Source: Plazaster borealis (Eukaryota; Echinodermata; Asteroidea; Forcipulatida; Labidiasteridae). Taken from it: a stretch of DNA of 64,000 nt. The notes below the pieces were generated by a model that did no database searches, was not told the origin of the DNA, and saw nothing but the letters and a program-made list of their open reading frames with translations. The translations under genes and the position numbers were made by a program. Location of the stretch: contig CM037461.1 in assembly GCA_021014325.1 (NCBI GenBank), forward strand, positions 3,063,501-3,127,500. Reading direction: 5' to 3'. Shown here one piece after another: positions 9,838 through 21,700 of this stretch; positions within the stretch are counted from its first letter, which is position 1, and each line of letters begins with the position of its first letter.

Positions 9838-11875
9838 GGTAATTAAAACTGCAATTACGAATGTTAAACACAGTGTACGGGCAATTGAAAGTCAAACTGA
9901 GTTTGAAAACCATGAGGTCGATGATGGGTACGGTGAATACAAACAAGATCAGGGAAAAGGAATTCAAGTAACAGGTAGACTAAAGAGCCACGCCTCTTTT
10001 TGGCAAAATATTGGAACCCCTGATTTCGTAAGGGAGACAATTGTTAACGGTTATTTAATTCCATTTTACGATTTGCCTCCAGTAATGATTTCAAAGAACA
10101 ACAGGTCCGCCATTACACAACATTTGTTCGTAACAGAGGCAATAACAGATCTATTGAAACTGGGCTCGATCGAAATGTGTTCCCTTCCTCCACATGTTGT
10201 CAACCCTCTTACAGTATCCATTCAACAAAATGGGAAAAAACGCTTAATTTTAGATCTAAGGGTGGTAAACAAATGCATCCGGAAACAATCGGTGAAGTAC
10301 GAGGATTTGCGTACCGCCCAAAGTTTTCTTAGAAAGGGCGGGTACATGTTTAAATTCGATCTAAAATCAGGTTATCATCATGTCGATATCCACCCCAGCC
10401 ATAGGAAATTTTTGGGGTTTGCTTGGTCAATCGGAGGAAAGATGACATACTTCAGGTTCAAGTGCCTCCCCTTTGGTTTAAGCTCTGCTCCGTTTATATT
10501 TACGAAAGTAGTTAGACCTTTGGTGAAAAAATGGAGAAGCGAAGGTAAAGCCATTGTAGTATATTTGGACGATGGCTTGGGTTTCGGAAGCAATCTATCC
10601 GAAGCAAAACTAGCAAGCGAAAGTATAAAATCAGATCTTGTCGCATCTGGCTTCGTTCCTAATGACCAAAAGTCAAAATGGGAGCCATCCAGAACACTAG
10701 AATGGCTAGGGTACGATGTAGACTTAAACTTGGGTTCATTTAGCGTACCGGAACGGAGAATCAAGGATATATACCAGTGTATCTTAGGAATCCTTCAGAA
10801 CAAAAGTGTAATTAACGGCGCATATGTAAAGGCCAGAACACTGGCCAGTGTAGCGGGTAAGATAGTATCCACAAGCCTTGCAGTTGGCAATATAGCAAGG
10901 CTCATGACGAAAGCCTTACACGTCTGTATAGAATCGAGAATAAGTTGGGGTTCCTCCGTTCTAGTATCTAGTCAGGCTATGGGCGAACTAAAGTTCTGGC
11001 TGCAAAACATTCGTGCACTGAATGGAGAGGCTATAGAGCCGAAATATTCTGTTTCAAGAATAGTGTATTCTGACGCAAGTAGTTCAGGATACGGGGGATA
11101 TGTTGTGGAAACGTCAGATGAATGTGCTCATGGCCAATGGGACCACATTGACAAAGTTAGGAGTTCAATATGGAGAGAACTCAAGGCCGTAGAAATGGTT
11201 ATGCTGTCATTTGTGAGAAAGCTTGCTCAACACAGGGTGAAATGGTTTACAGACAACCAAGCAGTAGCCAAGATAATTACTAACGGTAGCATGAAAGTAG
11301 AATTGCAAAATATTGCCATAGACATTTTCAGCACCTGCGTGAGACACAACATTTCCTTAGAAATAGAGTGGATACCAAGAACAAAGAACGAAAGGGCAGA
11401 CTATATCAGTAAAATGGTCGACACCGACGATTGGTCCGTTTCCGACTTCATTTTCAACCAAATTGAAGAAATGTGGGGACCACACACCATCGATAGATTT
11501 GCCTCATACTATAATACCAAACTTGTCCGATTTAACTCAAGATTTTGGAACCCAGGATGTGAAAGTATAGACGCATTTACCGCTGACTGGTCAGACGAAA
11601 ACAATTGGATAGTTCCCCCAATCCACCTTGTTCCAAGAGTGCTAATTCACATGAGGCGTACACACGCTTCGGGATCTCTTATTTGCCCGCAGTGGTACTC
11701 GGCCCCGTTTTGGCCAATTCTGTTTCCCGATGGAAAAACTCCTATAGTTGGAGTTGTAGAGATTCAGGAAATCCCATATTTTCCTGGTATGTTTATGAGA
11801 GGCAGGGGAGATAACGAACAGTTCGTTAACCAGATAGCCAGGAGTGCTATACTAGCAATCAGATTGCAGTTTTAA
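9494..11875 (+). CDS. reverse transcriptase-RNase H polyprotein of the YR retrotransposon
   Basis: Copies element RNA into DNA and degrades the RNA strand. The frame is open 9494-11875, but the first ~110 codons overlap gag in another frame and are unlikely to be translated from 9494; conserved sequence starts near 9960 (GRLKSHASFWQNIGTPDFV). RT landmarks: KRLILDLRVVNKCI, FKFDLKSGYHHVDI, FKCLPFGLSSAPFIFTK, and the catalytic VVYLDDGLGFG near 10555. RNase H: RIVYSDASSSGYGGYV (Asp), WRELKAVEMV (Glu), KWFTDNQAV (Asp) and RTKNERADYISK. After RNase H comes the DIRS/Ngaro-typical WGPHTIDRFAS...FNSRFWNPGCESIDAF segment. No stop inside. It could be expressed by frameshift from gag or from its own start. 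Confidence 0.9.
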   Translation: MVGLRFQSMKLTNWHRTRMTKKESKEQKHVQQRKSKRSNPPIKHPRDLRKTGLLIRILLLLLLSSFFGGARTLDKGKGVVSFAESLDIGKKAARQDNSNSSRVALQPNKLQQATRVIKTAITNVKHSVRAIESQTEFENHEVDDGYGEYKQDQGKGIQVTGRLKSHASFWQNIGTPDFVRETIVNGYLIPFYDLPPVMISKNNRSAITQHLFVTEAITDLLKLGSIEMCSLPPHVVNPLTVSIQQNGKKRLILDLRVVNKCIRKQSVKYEDLRTAQSFLRKGGYMFKFDLKSGYHHVDIHPSHRKFLGFAWSIGGKMTYFRFKCLPFGLSSAPFIFTKVVRPLVKKWRSEGKAIVVYLDDGLGFGSNLSEAKLASESIKSDLVASGFVPNDQKSKWEPSRTLEWLGYDVDLNLGSFSVPERRIKDIYQCILGILQNKSVINGAYVKARTLASVAGKIVSTSLAVGNIARLMTKALHVCIESRISWGSSVLVSSQAMGELKFWLQNIRALNGEAIEPKYSVSRIVYSDASSSGYGGYVVETSDECAHGQWDHIDKVRSSIWRELKAVEMVMLSFVRKLAQHRVKWFTDNQAVAKIITNGSMKVELQNIAIDIFSTCVRHNISLEIEWIPRTKNERADYISKMVDTDDWSVSDFIFNQIEEMWGPHTIDRFASYYNTKLVRFNSRFWNPGCESIDAFTADWSDENNWIVPPIHLVPRVLIHMRRTHASGSLICPQWYSAPFWPILFPDGKTPIVGVVEIQEIPYFPGMFMRGRGDNEQFVNQIARSAILAIRLQF

Positions 11876-12064
11876 TATGCCTATGAGGCAACGAGAAGTT
11901 TGCGGTAAACTTTCAAATAAAAAATTGAGCTTTCCTACAGTAGGAAAAAGAGAAAAGCCAAGTTATAAGACGGTTATTACAATCCAGAGTTGGAAGTTAT
12001 GCGGTATAATAACGGCGCCAATTGTTATTCAGTATAAAGTATTTATTTATTAATTACTAAACTT
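11876..12064 (+). other. spacer between RT and recombinase frames
   Basis: AT-rich non-coding stretch inside the element. No domain is visible; it may supply the start region of the recombinase message. Confidence 0.5.
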
Positions 12065-13075
12065 ATGTTATTAAAATTACAGATTATTTTTCAGAGTGGA
12101 ATATGGTCCGAAAATAGGCGTGAGGCAGTGGTCCAACACACAGAACTGAAAAAGCTAGCATCTAAAGCAGATTCCACCCAAACTCAATATGGATGTGCCT
12201 TCAGCAACTGGTGTACATGGGCTGACACATACGGTATATCCAAACTACCAGCTGATCCGTACTATGTATCATTGTATACTATTCATATTGCTAATTCAGC
12301 CAGAACACCGTCACCCATAGTCAAGGCATGCTCAGCAATTGCTTGGGCGCACAAAATGGCAGGTTGCCCTGACCCATGCTCTTCACCGTTAGTTAAACAG
12401 GCCGTTGAGGGCGTAAAACGAAAGTTGGGGACCCCGGTTTCTAAAAAAGAGCCAATTTCTGCAGACATTCTTGTAAAAATGTACGCCTATTATTGTTCAG
12501 AATTATCAACTAAAAACCTCTTGGCCATCTGAACAGTAACAATGTGCTTTGTAGCGTTTGCAGGCTTCCTTCGTTTTGACGAACTTTCACACATTAAGAG
12601 AAACCACTTAGCATTTGACCACATTCATGTGTCTGTATTTATCCCTTCAAGCAAAACGGACATCTATAGAGACGGTCATCATGTGGTAATAGCAAGGCTT
12701 TCTTCAAAAGCCTGCCCAGTAAAACTGTTAGAAAAATATATAGAGTTAGCACAACTTCCCGACGAAGAGTCATATATATTTAGGAACTTAACAGCCACAA
12801 AACAGGGTTATAAGTTAAGGAACGTTAACAAGCCATTATGTTATACCACAGTACGGGAGGCTATTATGGGAGCACTCAAGCCAATAGTTGGGGATGTCTC
12901 GAAATACTGTGTACACAGTCTTCGAGCAGGCGGCGCCACGGAGGCGGCTAAAGCAGGAGTTCCAGATAGGCTATTTAAAAGGCATGGAAGATGGAAATCA
13001 GAGTCAGCCAAAGATGGCTACGTCAAAGAAGATTTTTCCAAGCTTCTTTCAGTTTCTCAATCCTTGGGATTGTAA
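12065..13075 (+). pseudogene. tyrosine recombinase of the YR retrotransposon, one in-frame TGA
   Basis: Catalyses integration of the circular cDNA by site-specific recombination. The N-terminal half (STQTQYGCAFSNWCTWADTYG...) has the look of the SAM-like DNA-binding domain of integrase-family recombinases. The catalytic part shows the first Arg in AGFLRFDEL, then the HSLRAGGAT box (His and second Arg), the His of RHGRWKS and the Tyr of DGYV near the end. The frame is continuous apart from TGA at 12530-12532, just before the first catalytic block, where CGA (Arg) is likely by CpG decay. It is about 336 codons, a usual length. This copy is probably inactive unless the stop is read through. Confidence 0.88.
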
Positions 13076-13209
13076 GTTTCCTGACTTTAAACTTCAGATT
13101 GGGCATAATTGGTCCGAAATAAGACCAACAGTACAATGCCAACTATCGTGTGTAGTGTTAATTATTGCAATTAAAAGTAATATGGTTTATTCTGGGGTTT
13201 AGTGGAGAA

Positions 13210-13355
13210 ACATTAATATGGGCGGTTGAACGCCCTCGGTGAATTAGCATATATTTGGTTTCTCCACGTTACGTAACGAAGAATGGGTTCGTGTAGCGGG
13301 GTGTGGCGTGAGCTCACTTCACGTTGGTTCGCACCACAGTCAAGGCGGTAAAAAA
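13210..13355 (+). repeat. 3' direct repeat of the YR retrotransposon
   Basis: Same 146 bp as 8738-8883, ending CAAGGCGGTA and running into a pure run of about 25 A at 13350-13374. The homopolymer could be a retroposition-style tail or slippage of the A6 that ends the 5' copy. Confidence 0.85.
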
Positions 13356-13374
13356 AAAAAAAAAAAAAAAAAAA

Positions 13375-13860
13375 CAGCAAAAAATTTGAAATGTGTTACT
13401 AGCATGTAGAGAATCCAATCATCAGGTTGGCATGAGATAGTAAGCATGGGGCTAAACTACGTCCTCATTTTCCCAAACGGGTTTTTTTGAGGTTGCGTAA
13501 CCGGCTACTATCACGATTGGATCCCAAGGGTTAAGAATGTCCTAAACATTCTAAACGGAAAATAGAGGAACACAGGCTGTTGCACAGAAGAGACTGTGTT
13601 ATATTGGAAATACACAGAATTGTTAATTTTGTTATTAAGTATTAAACAACTGTTACGTTTATAGACAAGTAGTGTTACTATGAGATATATATACGACAAA
13701 TATCTTACAAAAATGTGTCATAGTTTTGGTGCGAAATAAGACCAACGTGTACAGATACGGGTACATTGAACGTGTAGTTCGGGTTACATCAACTACATGT
13801 AGGAATACATTTAGCATCGCTGCATGTTACCTTGTGTATTGCGCACCCCGGCATAAAGAT
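13375..13860. other. no gene seen; body of the host Helitron-like element
   Basis: AT-rich sequence after the YR element with no frame of interest and no match noticed elsewhere in the window. Confidence 0.4.
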
Positions 13861-14530
13861 AATCCATGTAATACTTGAAAAATTCGTAACTCCTGAACCA
13901 CACCTTGGATTTTTACAATCTATACATCATCTGAAAGGTCTTTATAAAACCTAACATACGCTACACTTATTGTGACCCCGTTTGACCCTGACTTCCGGTT
14001 GAAAACAGAAGTTGAAATTTAATGTTTCAAAATTCATAATTCCTGAACCACACAATGGATTTTTACAATGTATACATCATTGGACAAGTATGTAACAACT
14101 TAACAAACGATATACAGAATGTGACCCCAATTGACCTTTACTTCCTGTTCAAACCGGAAAATGAAATTTAATATTTGAAAAAATCAGAACTCCTGAACCA
14201 CACATTGGATTTTTATCATCTATACATCATCAGAAAGGGCTCCAAAGATTTAAGAAACGCTACACACTGTGACCTCATTTGACATTGACTTCCGGTTCAA
14301 AACGGAATTTGAAACTTTATAGTTGAAAAAATCATAACTTCTGAACCAAATATTGGAAGTTTACAATCCATCCATCATCTAAAAGGTCTTCATAAACTAA
14401 TCCCGCACTACACAAAATGTGACCCTACTTGACCTTGACCTCCGGTCCAAACCGGAAGTTGATGTATACGTTTTGTAAAATTCATAACTCTTGAACCAGG
14501 CATTGGATTGATAAGGTTAAATGTCGTTAC
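13861..14530. repeat. ~145 bp tandem units with ACTTCCGGTT palindromes
   Basis: About 4-5 imperfect units. Each has 'AATTCATAACTCCTGAACCA', 'GGATTTTTACAATCTATACATCATC', a 'GCTACAC...TGTGACC' block and CTTCCGGTTnnAAACCGGAAG. The same unit appears singly or in pairs at 6290-6420, 7270-7400, 8400-8580, 19600-19740, 47940-48120 and 60580-60990. Confidence 0.75.
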
Positions 14531-14594
14531 GTATTCAATCAATCGCTCACCACGAACACCTTGTTTTTGTAGTAAACAAAAATTCAATGTCTAG

Positions 14595-15804
14595 TTATTA
14601 TTATTATTATTATCCATTGCATTCATTTGCACATTTGATATTTTAAAAGTTATAGGTCATTAATTGTCGCATGACTGCTTGCAATGGTTTATTGACTGAT
14701 ACAATTTAAACGCTACATACAATTTTGGAGTCTAGGCACTATTTGTGCATTTGACCAGTACAACCAATACATTTGTACATTTGATAGTTTCACAGTACAT
14801 TGAAAAAATGTGTCCTGAAAGTAAAAATCCATGCCTTGTTGAAGAACTGCTTGCAATGGTTTATTGTATGATGAATATAATTAGCAAATCTTGAGACCAC
14901 CATATCTCGAAAAGTATAAGTCCGATTAACTGTTTTCGATTGTGTACTTGTGGGATACTGTAGATGTGTTTGTTAGGCTAAAACATTGTGCGACGTCATC
15001 ATGATGTCACCAGTGTCAACAGATTTCGTTCGTCACAATTCCTGTCCTATGGCCTGTGTGGTAAAGAAACATCTCCATAAGACTGTGCGGCACAGTATGC
15101 TACTTTATGTGTTCTCTGATGTTATAATGTAAGGAATTATGAAGTCACCACCTGTAAGAGCACGCTCTATCAATCGTCTATTATTTTTTCAAGATTATCA
15201 AACAAGATAAGTTTAATTTTGAAATGTACAGAATATGCTTGATCGAGTCAGAAGTTGTTCCCCATCCTGGAATACTCTGAGCTACGGTACTAATGTTTCA
15301 AGCTCGATAACATTTTGAATCAATTTCTGATTTCACATACTAACACAAAACGTTTAACTAGTGCTTATTTATTTAGGACGAAAATCAGTCATAAGCACCA
15401 TGTATTAAAGTTCAAAGTAACAAGTCTCCACTGTAAGAAAACTAGTGACGTTTGAAAGAAAAGCGGGATTTTTTAAAAGCTTTCAACATTAAATGCCGTT
15501 TTCTACAATTGTTACTTTTTACTGTCTACGTGTGTGTCAGTTCGTGGAATCGGTGGGTGAGGATTTGATAGCTTCACAGTTACCTTGACAAATGTGTCTC
15601 GAAAATAAAAACATTCATGACTTATCGCATTACTGCCTGCAATGGTTTTTTGTCTGACACAATGTATGTACTAAAATAAACTTCGGAGTCTAGACACTAT
15701 TGTGTACATTTAACCGGTACATTTTTCATTTGATAGCTTCACAGTTACATTGACAATGTGTCTCGAAAGTAAACATGCATGAATTGTCGCATGAATGCTT
15801 GCAG
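14595..15804. repeat. dispersed ~160 bp repeat, several copies in a row
   Basis: Starts with (ATT)n, then copies at about 14640-14745, 14755-14880, 15550-15700 and 15715-15805 marked by 'GACTGCTTGCAATGGTTT' and 'GGAGTCTAGACACTATT'. Between them (14880-15540) lie AT-rich pieces including GACGTCATCATGATGTCACC and a block shared with 5223-5380. No gene. Confidence 0.6.
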
Positions 15805-16094
15805 TGGTTTAAATACCATTTTTGTTTTAAAAAAATAACAACGAATTTATCATTTTTAGTTTATTAGTTCTGGTTGTTTAACCAAAAACTCAAAATTTAA
15901 TTAAAATTAATTCCATTTAATTACACAATAAATCATTGGATGACGTCATTATGTTGTCTTAATTTCTGTTTCATCTATTTGTCAGGTGTAACACTGTTGC
16001 CGAGTTTCATGACCGTACAAGATTGGGAAGAATGTCAAAGTCTGCGGACAACGATTTGTGTGTATTTTTGAGATGGAACAAACTCAAAAATCCA
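15805..16094 (-). mobile_element. 5' fragment of a Helitron-like element
   Basis: Shares 'ATTACACAATAAATCATTGG', 'TCAGGTGTAACACTGTTGCC' and 'CAAAGTCTGCGGACAACGAT' with the 5' parts of copies ending at 26356, 32043, 45044 and 53776. It joins the next element at CTAG 16095. Confidence 0.6.
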
Positions 16095-18705
16095 CTAGAC
16101 TTAACTTTTTGTTTATAACAAAAATGAGGTGTTCGGTCGGATTCAGAAGTTTGGAAGGGGTTTAAACTTCCATTGAAATAGTTTTGCTTGAAATGGCATG
16201 CTACATTTTTGCTTGACCAAGTATCCTACTCAGAATATGAATTTTGAACTTGCACCTTCAAGGTGATGTCATGTTACTCTTGATGACGTCATCGTGGTGT
16301 GAACCACTTTTTTGGATGTAACATATCCCAACCTGGATACATGCAAAGTTTCAGCTTGATTACTAAAGTTGTTCCGTGCTTATACTTGTTGTACGAACTA
16401 GCAGTTGCTCAAATGTAATTGAAAAATATTTGGTAAACATGACAATAAGTTTACATCAAAAGTTAGTGAATGAGTCTCTGTTTACGTAATGTCGACACAT
16501 CTCAACTGTAAGTACCACTAGTCATACAAAGTACCAGAACCTCCAACATGTCTGAGTCCATGTCCCATGACCATGCTTCGACAAAACCAACTTCACTCTT
16601 CAGGTTGATTTTTAACTTCATAACAATTAATCAGAAAATGTTAAACTTACAAATATCACAAATTCGTATAAACTATATTCTGTCATGACTATATTTCAGA
16701 AACAAATGAAACCATCTTCATGTAATTATTATAAAAATAGTATTAAAACGACGGTCGAAAGTAACCCACCATGTAGTCACGGTTACCCAAGGCTAATCTC
16801 CAATGCCCAAGGAGTCTTTGACTGAAAAAAAGTTTGAAAATCGGTTGTGTAGTTCTTGAGATAGGGTCTCATTTCCGGTTGAACCGGAAGTAAAGGTCAA
16901 CATGGGGTCACGGTTACCAAGGCTAATCTCCAATGCCCAAGAAGTCTATAACTGAAAACAGTTTGAAAATCGGTTGTGTAGTTCTTGAAAAATGGTCTCA
17001 CTTCCGGTTGACCCGGAAGTAAAGGTAAACATGGGGTCACGGTACCAGAGGCTAATCTCCAATGCCCAAGGACTCTATAACTGTAAAAAGTTTGAAAATC
17101 GGTTGTGTAGTTCTTGAGATATGGTCTCACTTCCGGTTGAACTGGAAGTAAAGGTCAACATGGGTCACGGTTACCCAAGGCTAATCTCCAATGCCCAAGG
17201 AGTCTATAACTGAAAAAAGTTTGAAAATCGGTTGAGTAGTTCTTGAGATATGGTGTCACTTCCGTTTGACCCGAGAGTAAAGGTCAACATGGGGTCACGG
17301 TACCCAAGGCTAATCTCCAATGCCCAAGGAGTCTATAACTGTAAAAAGTTGGAAAATCGGTTGTGTAGTTCTTGAGATATGGTCTCACTTCCGGTTGACC
17401 CGGAAGTAAAGGTCAACATGGGGTAACGGTTACCCAAAGCTAATCTACAATGCCCAAGGAGTCTATAACTGAAAAAAAGTTTGAAATCGGTTGTGTAGTT
17501 CTTGAGATATGGTCTCACTCCCGGTTGACCCGGAAGTAAAGGTCAACATGGGGTCACAGTTACCCAAGGCCAATCTCCAATGCCCAAGGATTTTATAACT
17601 GAAAAAAGTTTGAAAATCGGTTGTGTAGTTCTTGAATTATGAATTTTTTAAAAATCTGACATTTGATTGTTAGCGAGGTTTGCACGGATGGCTGTTTTAG
17701 AGACTAACAAAGCGTAATGTCAAAATCAGGTTGCGCGAACCTTGAAAAGAGACTAGACTAGACAACAAGCATGTTTGAAGGACTTTGAACCTTGCGGTTT
17801 GATTCAATGGAGCAAGCAGCCGCTCACCGTCTAACTGGTTTAGATCGCGTATTGTATGTGTTTTCAATGCAGTTTATTCCCGCGGTTTGACAGCGGGTCA
17901 ATGTATACCCGATTTCAACCATAAGTGAAGGTCAAAAAGGTAACATCTCTGTGGAAAAGTTTGAGAAGGCTTAAAATCTACAACATGACGTAAAAATTGT
18001 GAGTAATGTGTGTGTAAAAAGTACGAGTATTCCTTAAAGTATGAATTTAGACGTTTTCAACTTCCGGTTTGAACAGGAAGACAAGGTCAAACGGTGTAAG
18101 ACTCTGTGTAGTATTTGCTACATTTGTCAAGACCTCTCCGATGATGTATAGATTGTTAAAATAGCTTATGTACTTCTTGAGTTATGAATTTTTAAATGAT
18201 TAAACTTCGATTTACTGTATTTTAATGATGATTTTACACTTGATGACGTCATCATGACGTCACAACTACTTGATTGAGGTTTTATCAAGTTCCTTACATG
18301 GTGTAAATTTGAAGTTGATCTGATAAACGAAAGTTAATGTTTTTGCCGGGAAAGTGTTTTTTTGAAGAATTACACCAAGGCAAACTTTGACCTTTCGTTA
18401 CGACCAGAAGTAAAGGTCATGTGAATTTGGCGTTAACTTTTCAAATGTTGCCCGTGTCTTGATCTATCATATGTCCAAATATAAATACTGTAGCTGTAAT
18501 ATTCGGGGACATACAGGCTTTCGCATATGGTCACTTTTTACCTTAAATGGCTTGTAATTTGATACCTGATGACGTCATCATGACGTAACTGAAGCGGTTT
18601 CATCTCCTAATAAATATCTAACTATATGTGAAGTTTCAAGTTCACGTGATGTTGGGAAAAGTGTCTTAGTTACCGGACAAGGGACGGAGAGAATCAGAAG
18701 AAAAA
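16095..18705 (-). mobile_element. Helitron-like element, array unit 1
   Basis: The 3' end at 16095 is CTAG, then a variant hairpin (TTTTTGTT/AACAAAAA) and GGTGTTCGG. The body contains the ~128 bp array 16790-17640 and CRE-like palindromes at 18245 and 18569. The block 17640-18705 is repeated at 27925-28890 and 29570-30640. No helicase or Rep frame. Confidence 0.7.
16790..17640. repeat. ~128 bp tandem array, seven copies
   Basis: Each unit reads CTAATCTCCAATGCCCAAGG, AGTTTGAAAATCGGTTGTGT, CACTTCCGGTTGACCCGGAA and GTAAAGGTCAACATGGGGTC. The palindrome CACTTCCGG...CCGGAAGT is present in nearly every unit. The same array occurs at 27285-27900 (about five copies) and 29045-29570 (about four). The short minus-strand frames MRPYLKNYTTDF... 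are products of this repeat. Confidence 0.9.
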
Positions 18706-21700
18706 CTAGAGATTTAGTGTTTGTTGGAACAAACACTAGGTGTTCGGATTTCATTGGGGTCAGTGTTGTGTCAATGTGTGAAATATTTTATTGAGTCGAT
18801 GAAAAAATTGCTGATAGCTTTTGAAATTTCAAAGTGTAAATCAATTACGTGTATACATTTAGTTTACACGGGAAATAAATGCTAACGTTCCTACGTAAGA
18901 CTGCATTGAGCTCTAGAACGTGTATTTATTGAACATTCTGTTTCAATGTTCATGTAAATATTCATAAACTGTACTGTATACAAGACTTTTACTGACAATT
19001 CAAAAAAGAGCCTCTTAATTAGGTGTTCGGGCAACAGCCGAACACCTATTGTTTTTGTTCGTTTTTTTTTAAATTTTTTTTTAAAGTTTTTATTCTTCTT
19101 CTCAGAGTCGAATGTCCGCAAGCAAACGTATAGTTGCGAAAATCGAATCAACTTGAAACTTTGCATGTCGTTAGAGTATAACTTGTAGATGATTCTAAAA
19201 GTTGTTACGTCATGATGACGTCACCAGGTGTCGAATTACAAGGTTTTTAAAGTTGAAAAAGGACCATTTGGTATTAGCTGTATCTCATTGAATTTGAAAG
19301 CTATGATGTTCATAGTTGGGCATCAGATAGTTCAAGACTAGGGCTACATTTAAAAAGTTAACGTCAAAATCGTATGACCTTCTCTTCCCGGTCGTTACCC
19401 TAGGTCAAACTCTGCCTTTGGGTTTTTTCTTGAAAAACATCATTTTCGGGCTTTTCTATAACATAACTCAAGATTGAAATTGAATTTAACATTAAAACTC
19501 ATCAGACAATTGGACCTTATTATCAAGACCACACAAACTTTATGATGTCATGATGACGTCATCAGGTAACGAATTACAACAAATCAAAGTTAAATATTTT
19601 TAAGAAATCATAACTTCTGAACCACATGGTGGATTTTGACAATCTACATATCATCGGACAGTTCGATAAAAAATCAACAAGCGCTAAACACAAAGTGACC
19701 CCATTTGACCTTGACTTCCGGTTCAAACCGGAAGTTGAACAATTTCACAAATTCTGATCTCAAAAACTACGCAATATTTCAACATATATTTTGCATCACG
19801 TTATAGATGAGTGATCCTGCTCAAACATTTGCACAGAGATGATAACTTTTTAACCTTTGCATCGGGTCAAACTGGACGTCAAAGTGCACATGTCTGTTGA
19901 CTTACGTTTTACGATAACGCACAATAATAGTATAGGCCTACACATTACATACACTTTTTGTTCGTACCACACACTGGCTATCTCATACACGCATAAGGTA
20001 ATGGGCGCTTTCCCGGTTCCCTCAACTGTTGACCACGTAGCCAGCGTGTGGTACAAAAGGGCCATTGACCTTTCGTTTGTTTACTGCGCTCTGTGACAAT
20101 TATTGGCTTTGTGATAAGTGAAACCCTTTCTCTATGGTTAAACAGACTCGGAAATATGCGACGTTCGACGGTAGTCCAATGAAAAGCTCAGTGCAGAAAG
20201 TTCTTGATAGCCTTTTGTTGGTTTCGTGGTAAATATCAACTAAACGACCGATTTTGCTGACCTGTTTTGGTGATTTGAATAGCTTTTGATAACTGAAACT
20301 TGGCAACAATATTACACCTGATGATTATATAAAACAGAAATTTCGACAACATAATGACGTCACCCAATGAATTATTGGGTAATGTAATTAATTTCAGGAA
20401 ATTTTGAGTTTTGGGTTTAACAACCATGCAGAACTCGCAAACTAAGAACGATAAATTTGTTGTTATTTCTTGAAAACAAAGGGTATTAAATACTTATTGT
20501 TTTATACATTGGAACAAATCAAATTTTCCTAGATCTATCAGAGAAATTGGCCTTTAATCTTAATCCATTGCCTAACGCAGCATGGCATACCCCACGCGAC
20601 TGGCAACGGTGGGTAGCTAGCCAGTCAAGACGCTTGTTACAGACCAACGTGGCTCAACCGTAGTTGTTTACAATCAGTGCCATGTGCGCCTGGCGTAATT
20701 TTTTACTAACTATCAGTACAGTTTATGAATATTGACATGAAAATTGTCACATGTTCAACCATGGTTCAACTAATACACGTTCTAGAGCTCAGTGCAGTCT
20801 TATTAGTAGGAACGTTAGCATTTATTTCCTGTACGTAATTGATTTACACTTTGAAATTTCAAAAGCTATCAACAATATTTTCATCGACTCAATAGAATAG
20901 TTCACACATTGACACAACACTGACCCTAATGAAATCCGAACACCTAGTGTTTGTTCCAACAAACACTAAATCTCTAGTATATATTTATTTTACTTCCGGT
21001 TGGACAGGAAGCCAGGTCAAATCATGTCATTATCAATTATACAGAACTTAAGCACGTAAAAAAATTCACAAAAAATGCAAAGCTTAAAATCATAATAGAT
21101 ATATTTCTCAAGATATGATTTTTCGAAATAATAAAGTTTAAATAGATCAAGTTTAACTGCACCTTTAAGGTGACTTCATAATTATATGACAATTGATGAC
21201 GTCATTTGAACAGGATCTTAAATTTTGGATGTTACAAATCCCGGCTTGAACACATGCAAGGTTATAGCTTTAATCGCGCATTTTTGTCGTAAACATACAT
21301 CTATGAAAAGTGCACCTTTAAGTCGACTCACGTAAAGCTTGATGACGTCATCGTAATGCGACATTAAATTCTAGATGTAACACATCCCAACTTGAATACA
21401 TGCAAGGTTTCAGCTCGATTCCACATTTTTCCTGCATTTATCAATCTTGTATTTCTGCATCTTGTATTTCACGCGATCTACGGCGATATTAGTTTTTGAT
21501 GACGTCAATCTTCTACAAAGCTCACAGAGCAAGTTGTAGAACCGACCGTCAACATTCCACTTTGCTCCAATGACCTATTCTTCGGGTTTTACTCTAAACA
21601 TATGGGGTGAAAACCTGGGCCTATTACTTGCACACATTAAATGTGTTAACAACTGCGCATGACAGACTGTTCTATATGTGTGCATAACTAATTAGATCAC

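Larger units (their letters stand above)
8738..13374 (+). mobile_element. tyrosine-recombinase retrotransposon (DIRS/Ngaro-type)
   Basis: Order: direct repeat, gag with one zinc knuckle, reverse transcriptase plus RNase H, tyrosine recombinase, direct repeat, poly-A. Use of a tyrosine recombinase in place of a DDE integrase defines the DIRS/Ngaro/PAT order. The 146 bp direct repeats (8738-8883, 13210-13355) differ at about one visible base (GTTGCGTAACG / GTTACGTAACG), so the copy is young. There is no methyltransferase or SGNH hydrolase frame, which DIRS and many Ngaro elements have. The typical split B1-A2-B2 arrangement was not found. Decay is light: a TAG in gag and a TGA in the recombinase. 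Confidence 0.85.
7880..14594 (+). mobile_element. Helitron-like element, plus strand, split by a YR retrotransposon
   Basis: It begins directly after the CTAG of the preceding element and ends at CTAG 14591-14594, followed by TTATTATT. The subterminal inverted repeat CACGAACACC and the hairpin TTTTTGT/ACAAAAA sit just before the end. The body consists of ~145 bp units with ACTTCCGGTT-type palindromes and TGACGTCATGATGACGTCA. Removing the retrotransposon 8738-13374 leaves about 2.1 kb, similar to its neighbour. No transposition gene. Confidence 0.65.

Noticed and set aside
16897..17518. Short frames MRPYLKNYTTDF... repeated here and at 27484 and 29134
   Set aside because: Shadows of the ~128 bp repeat unit, not a conserved peptide.
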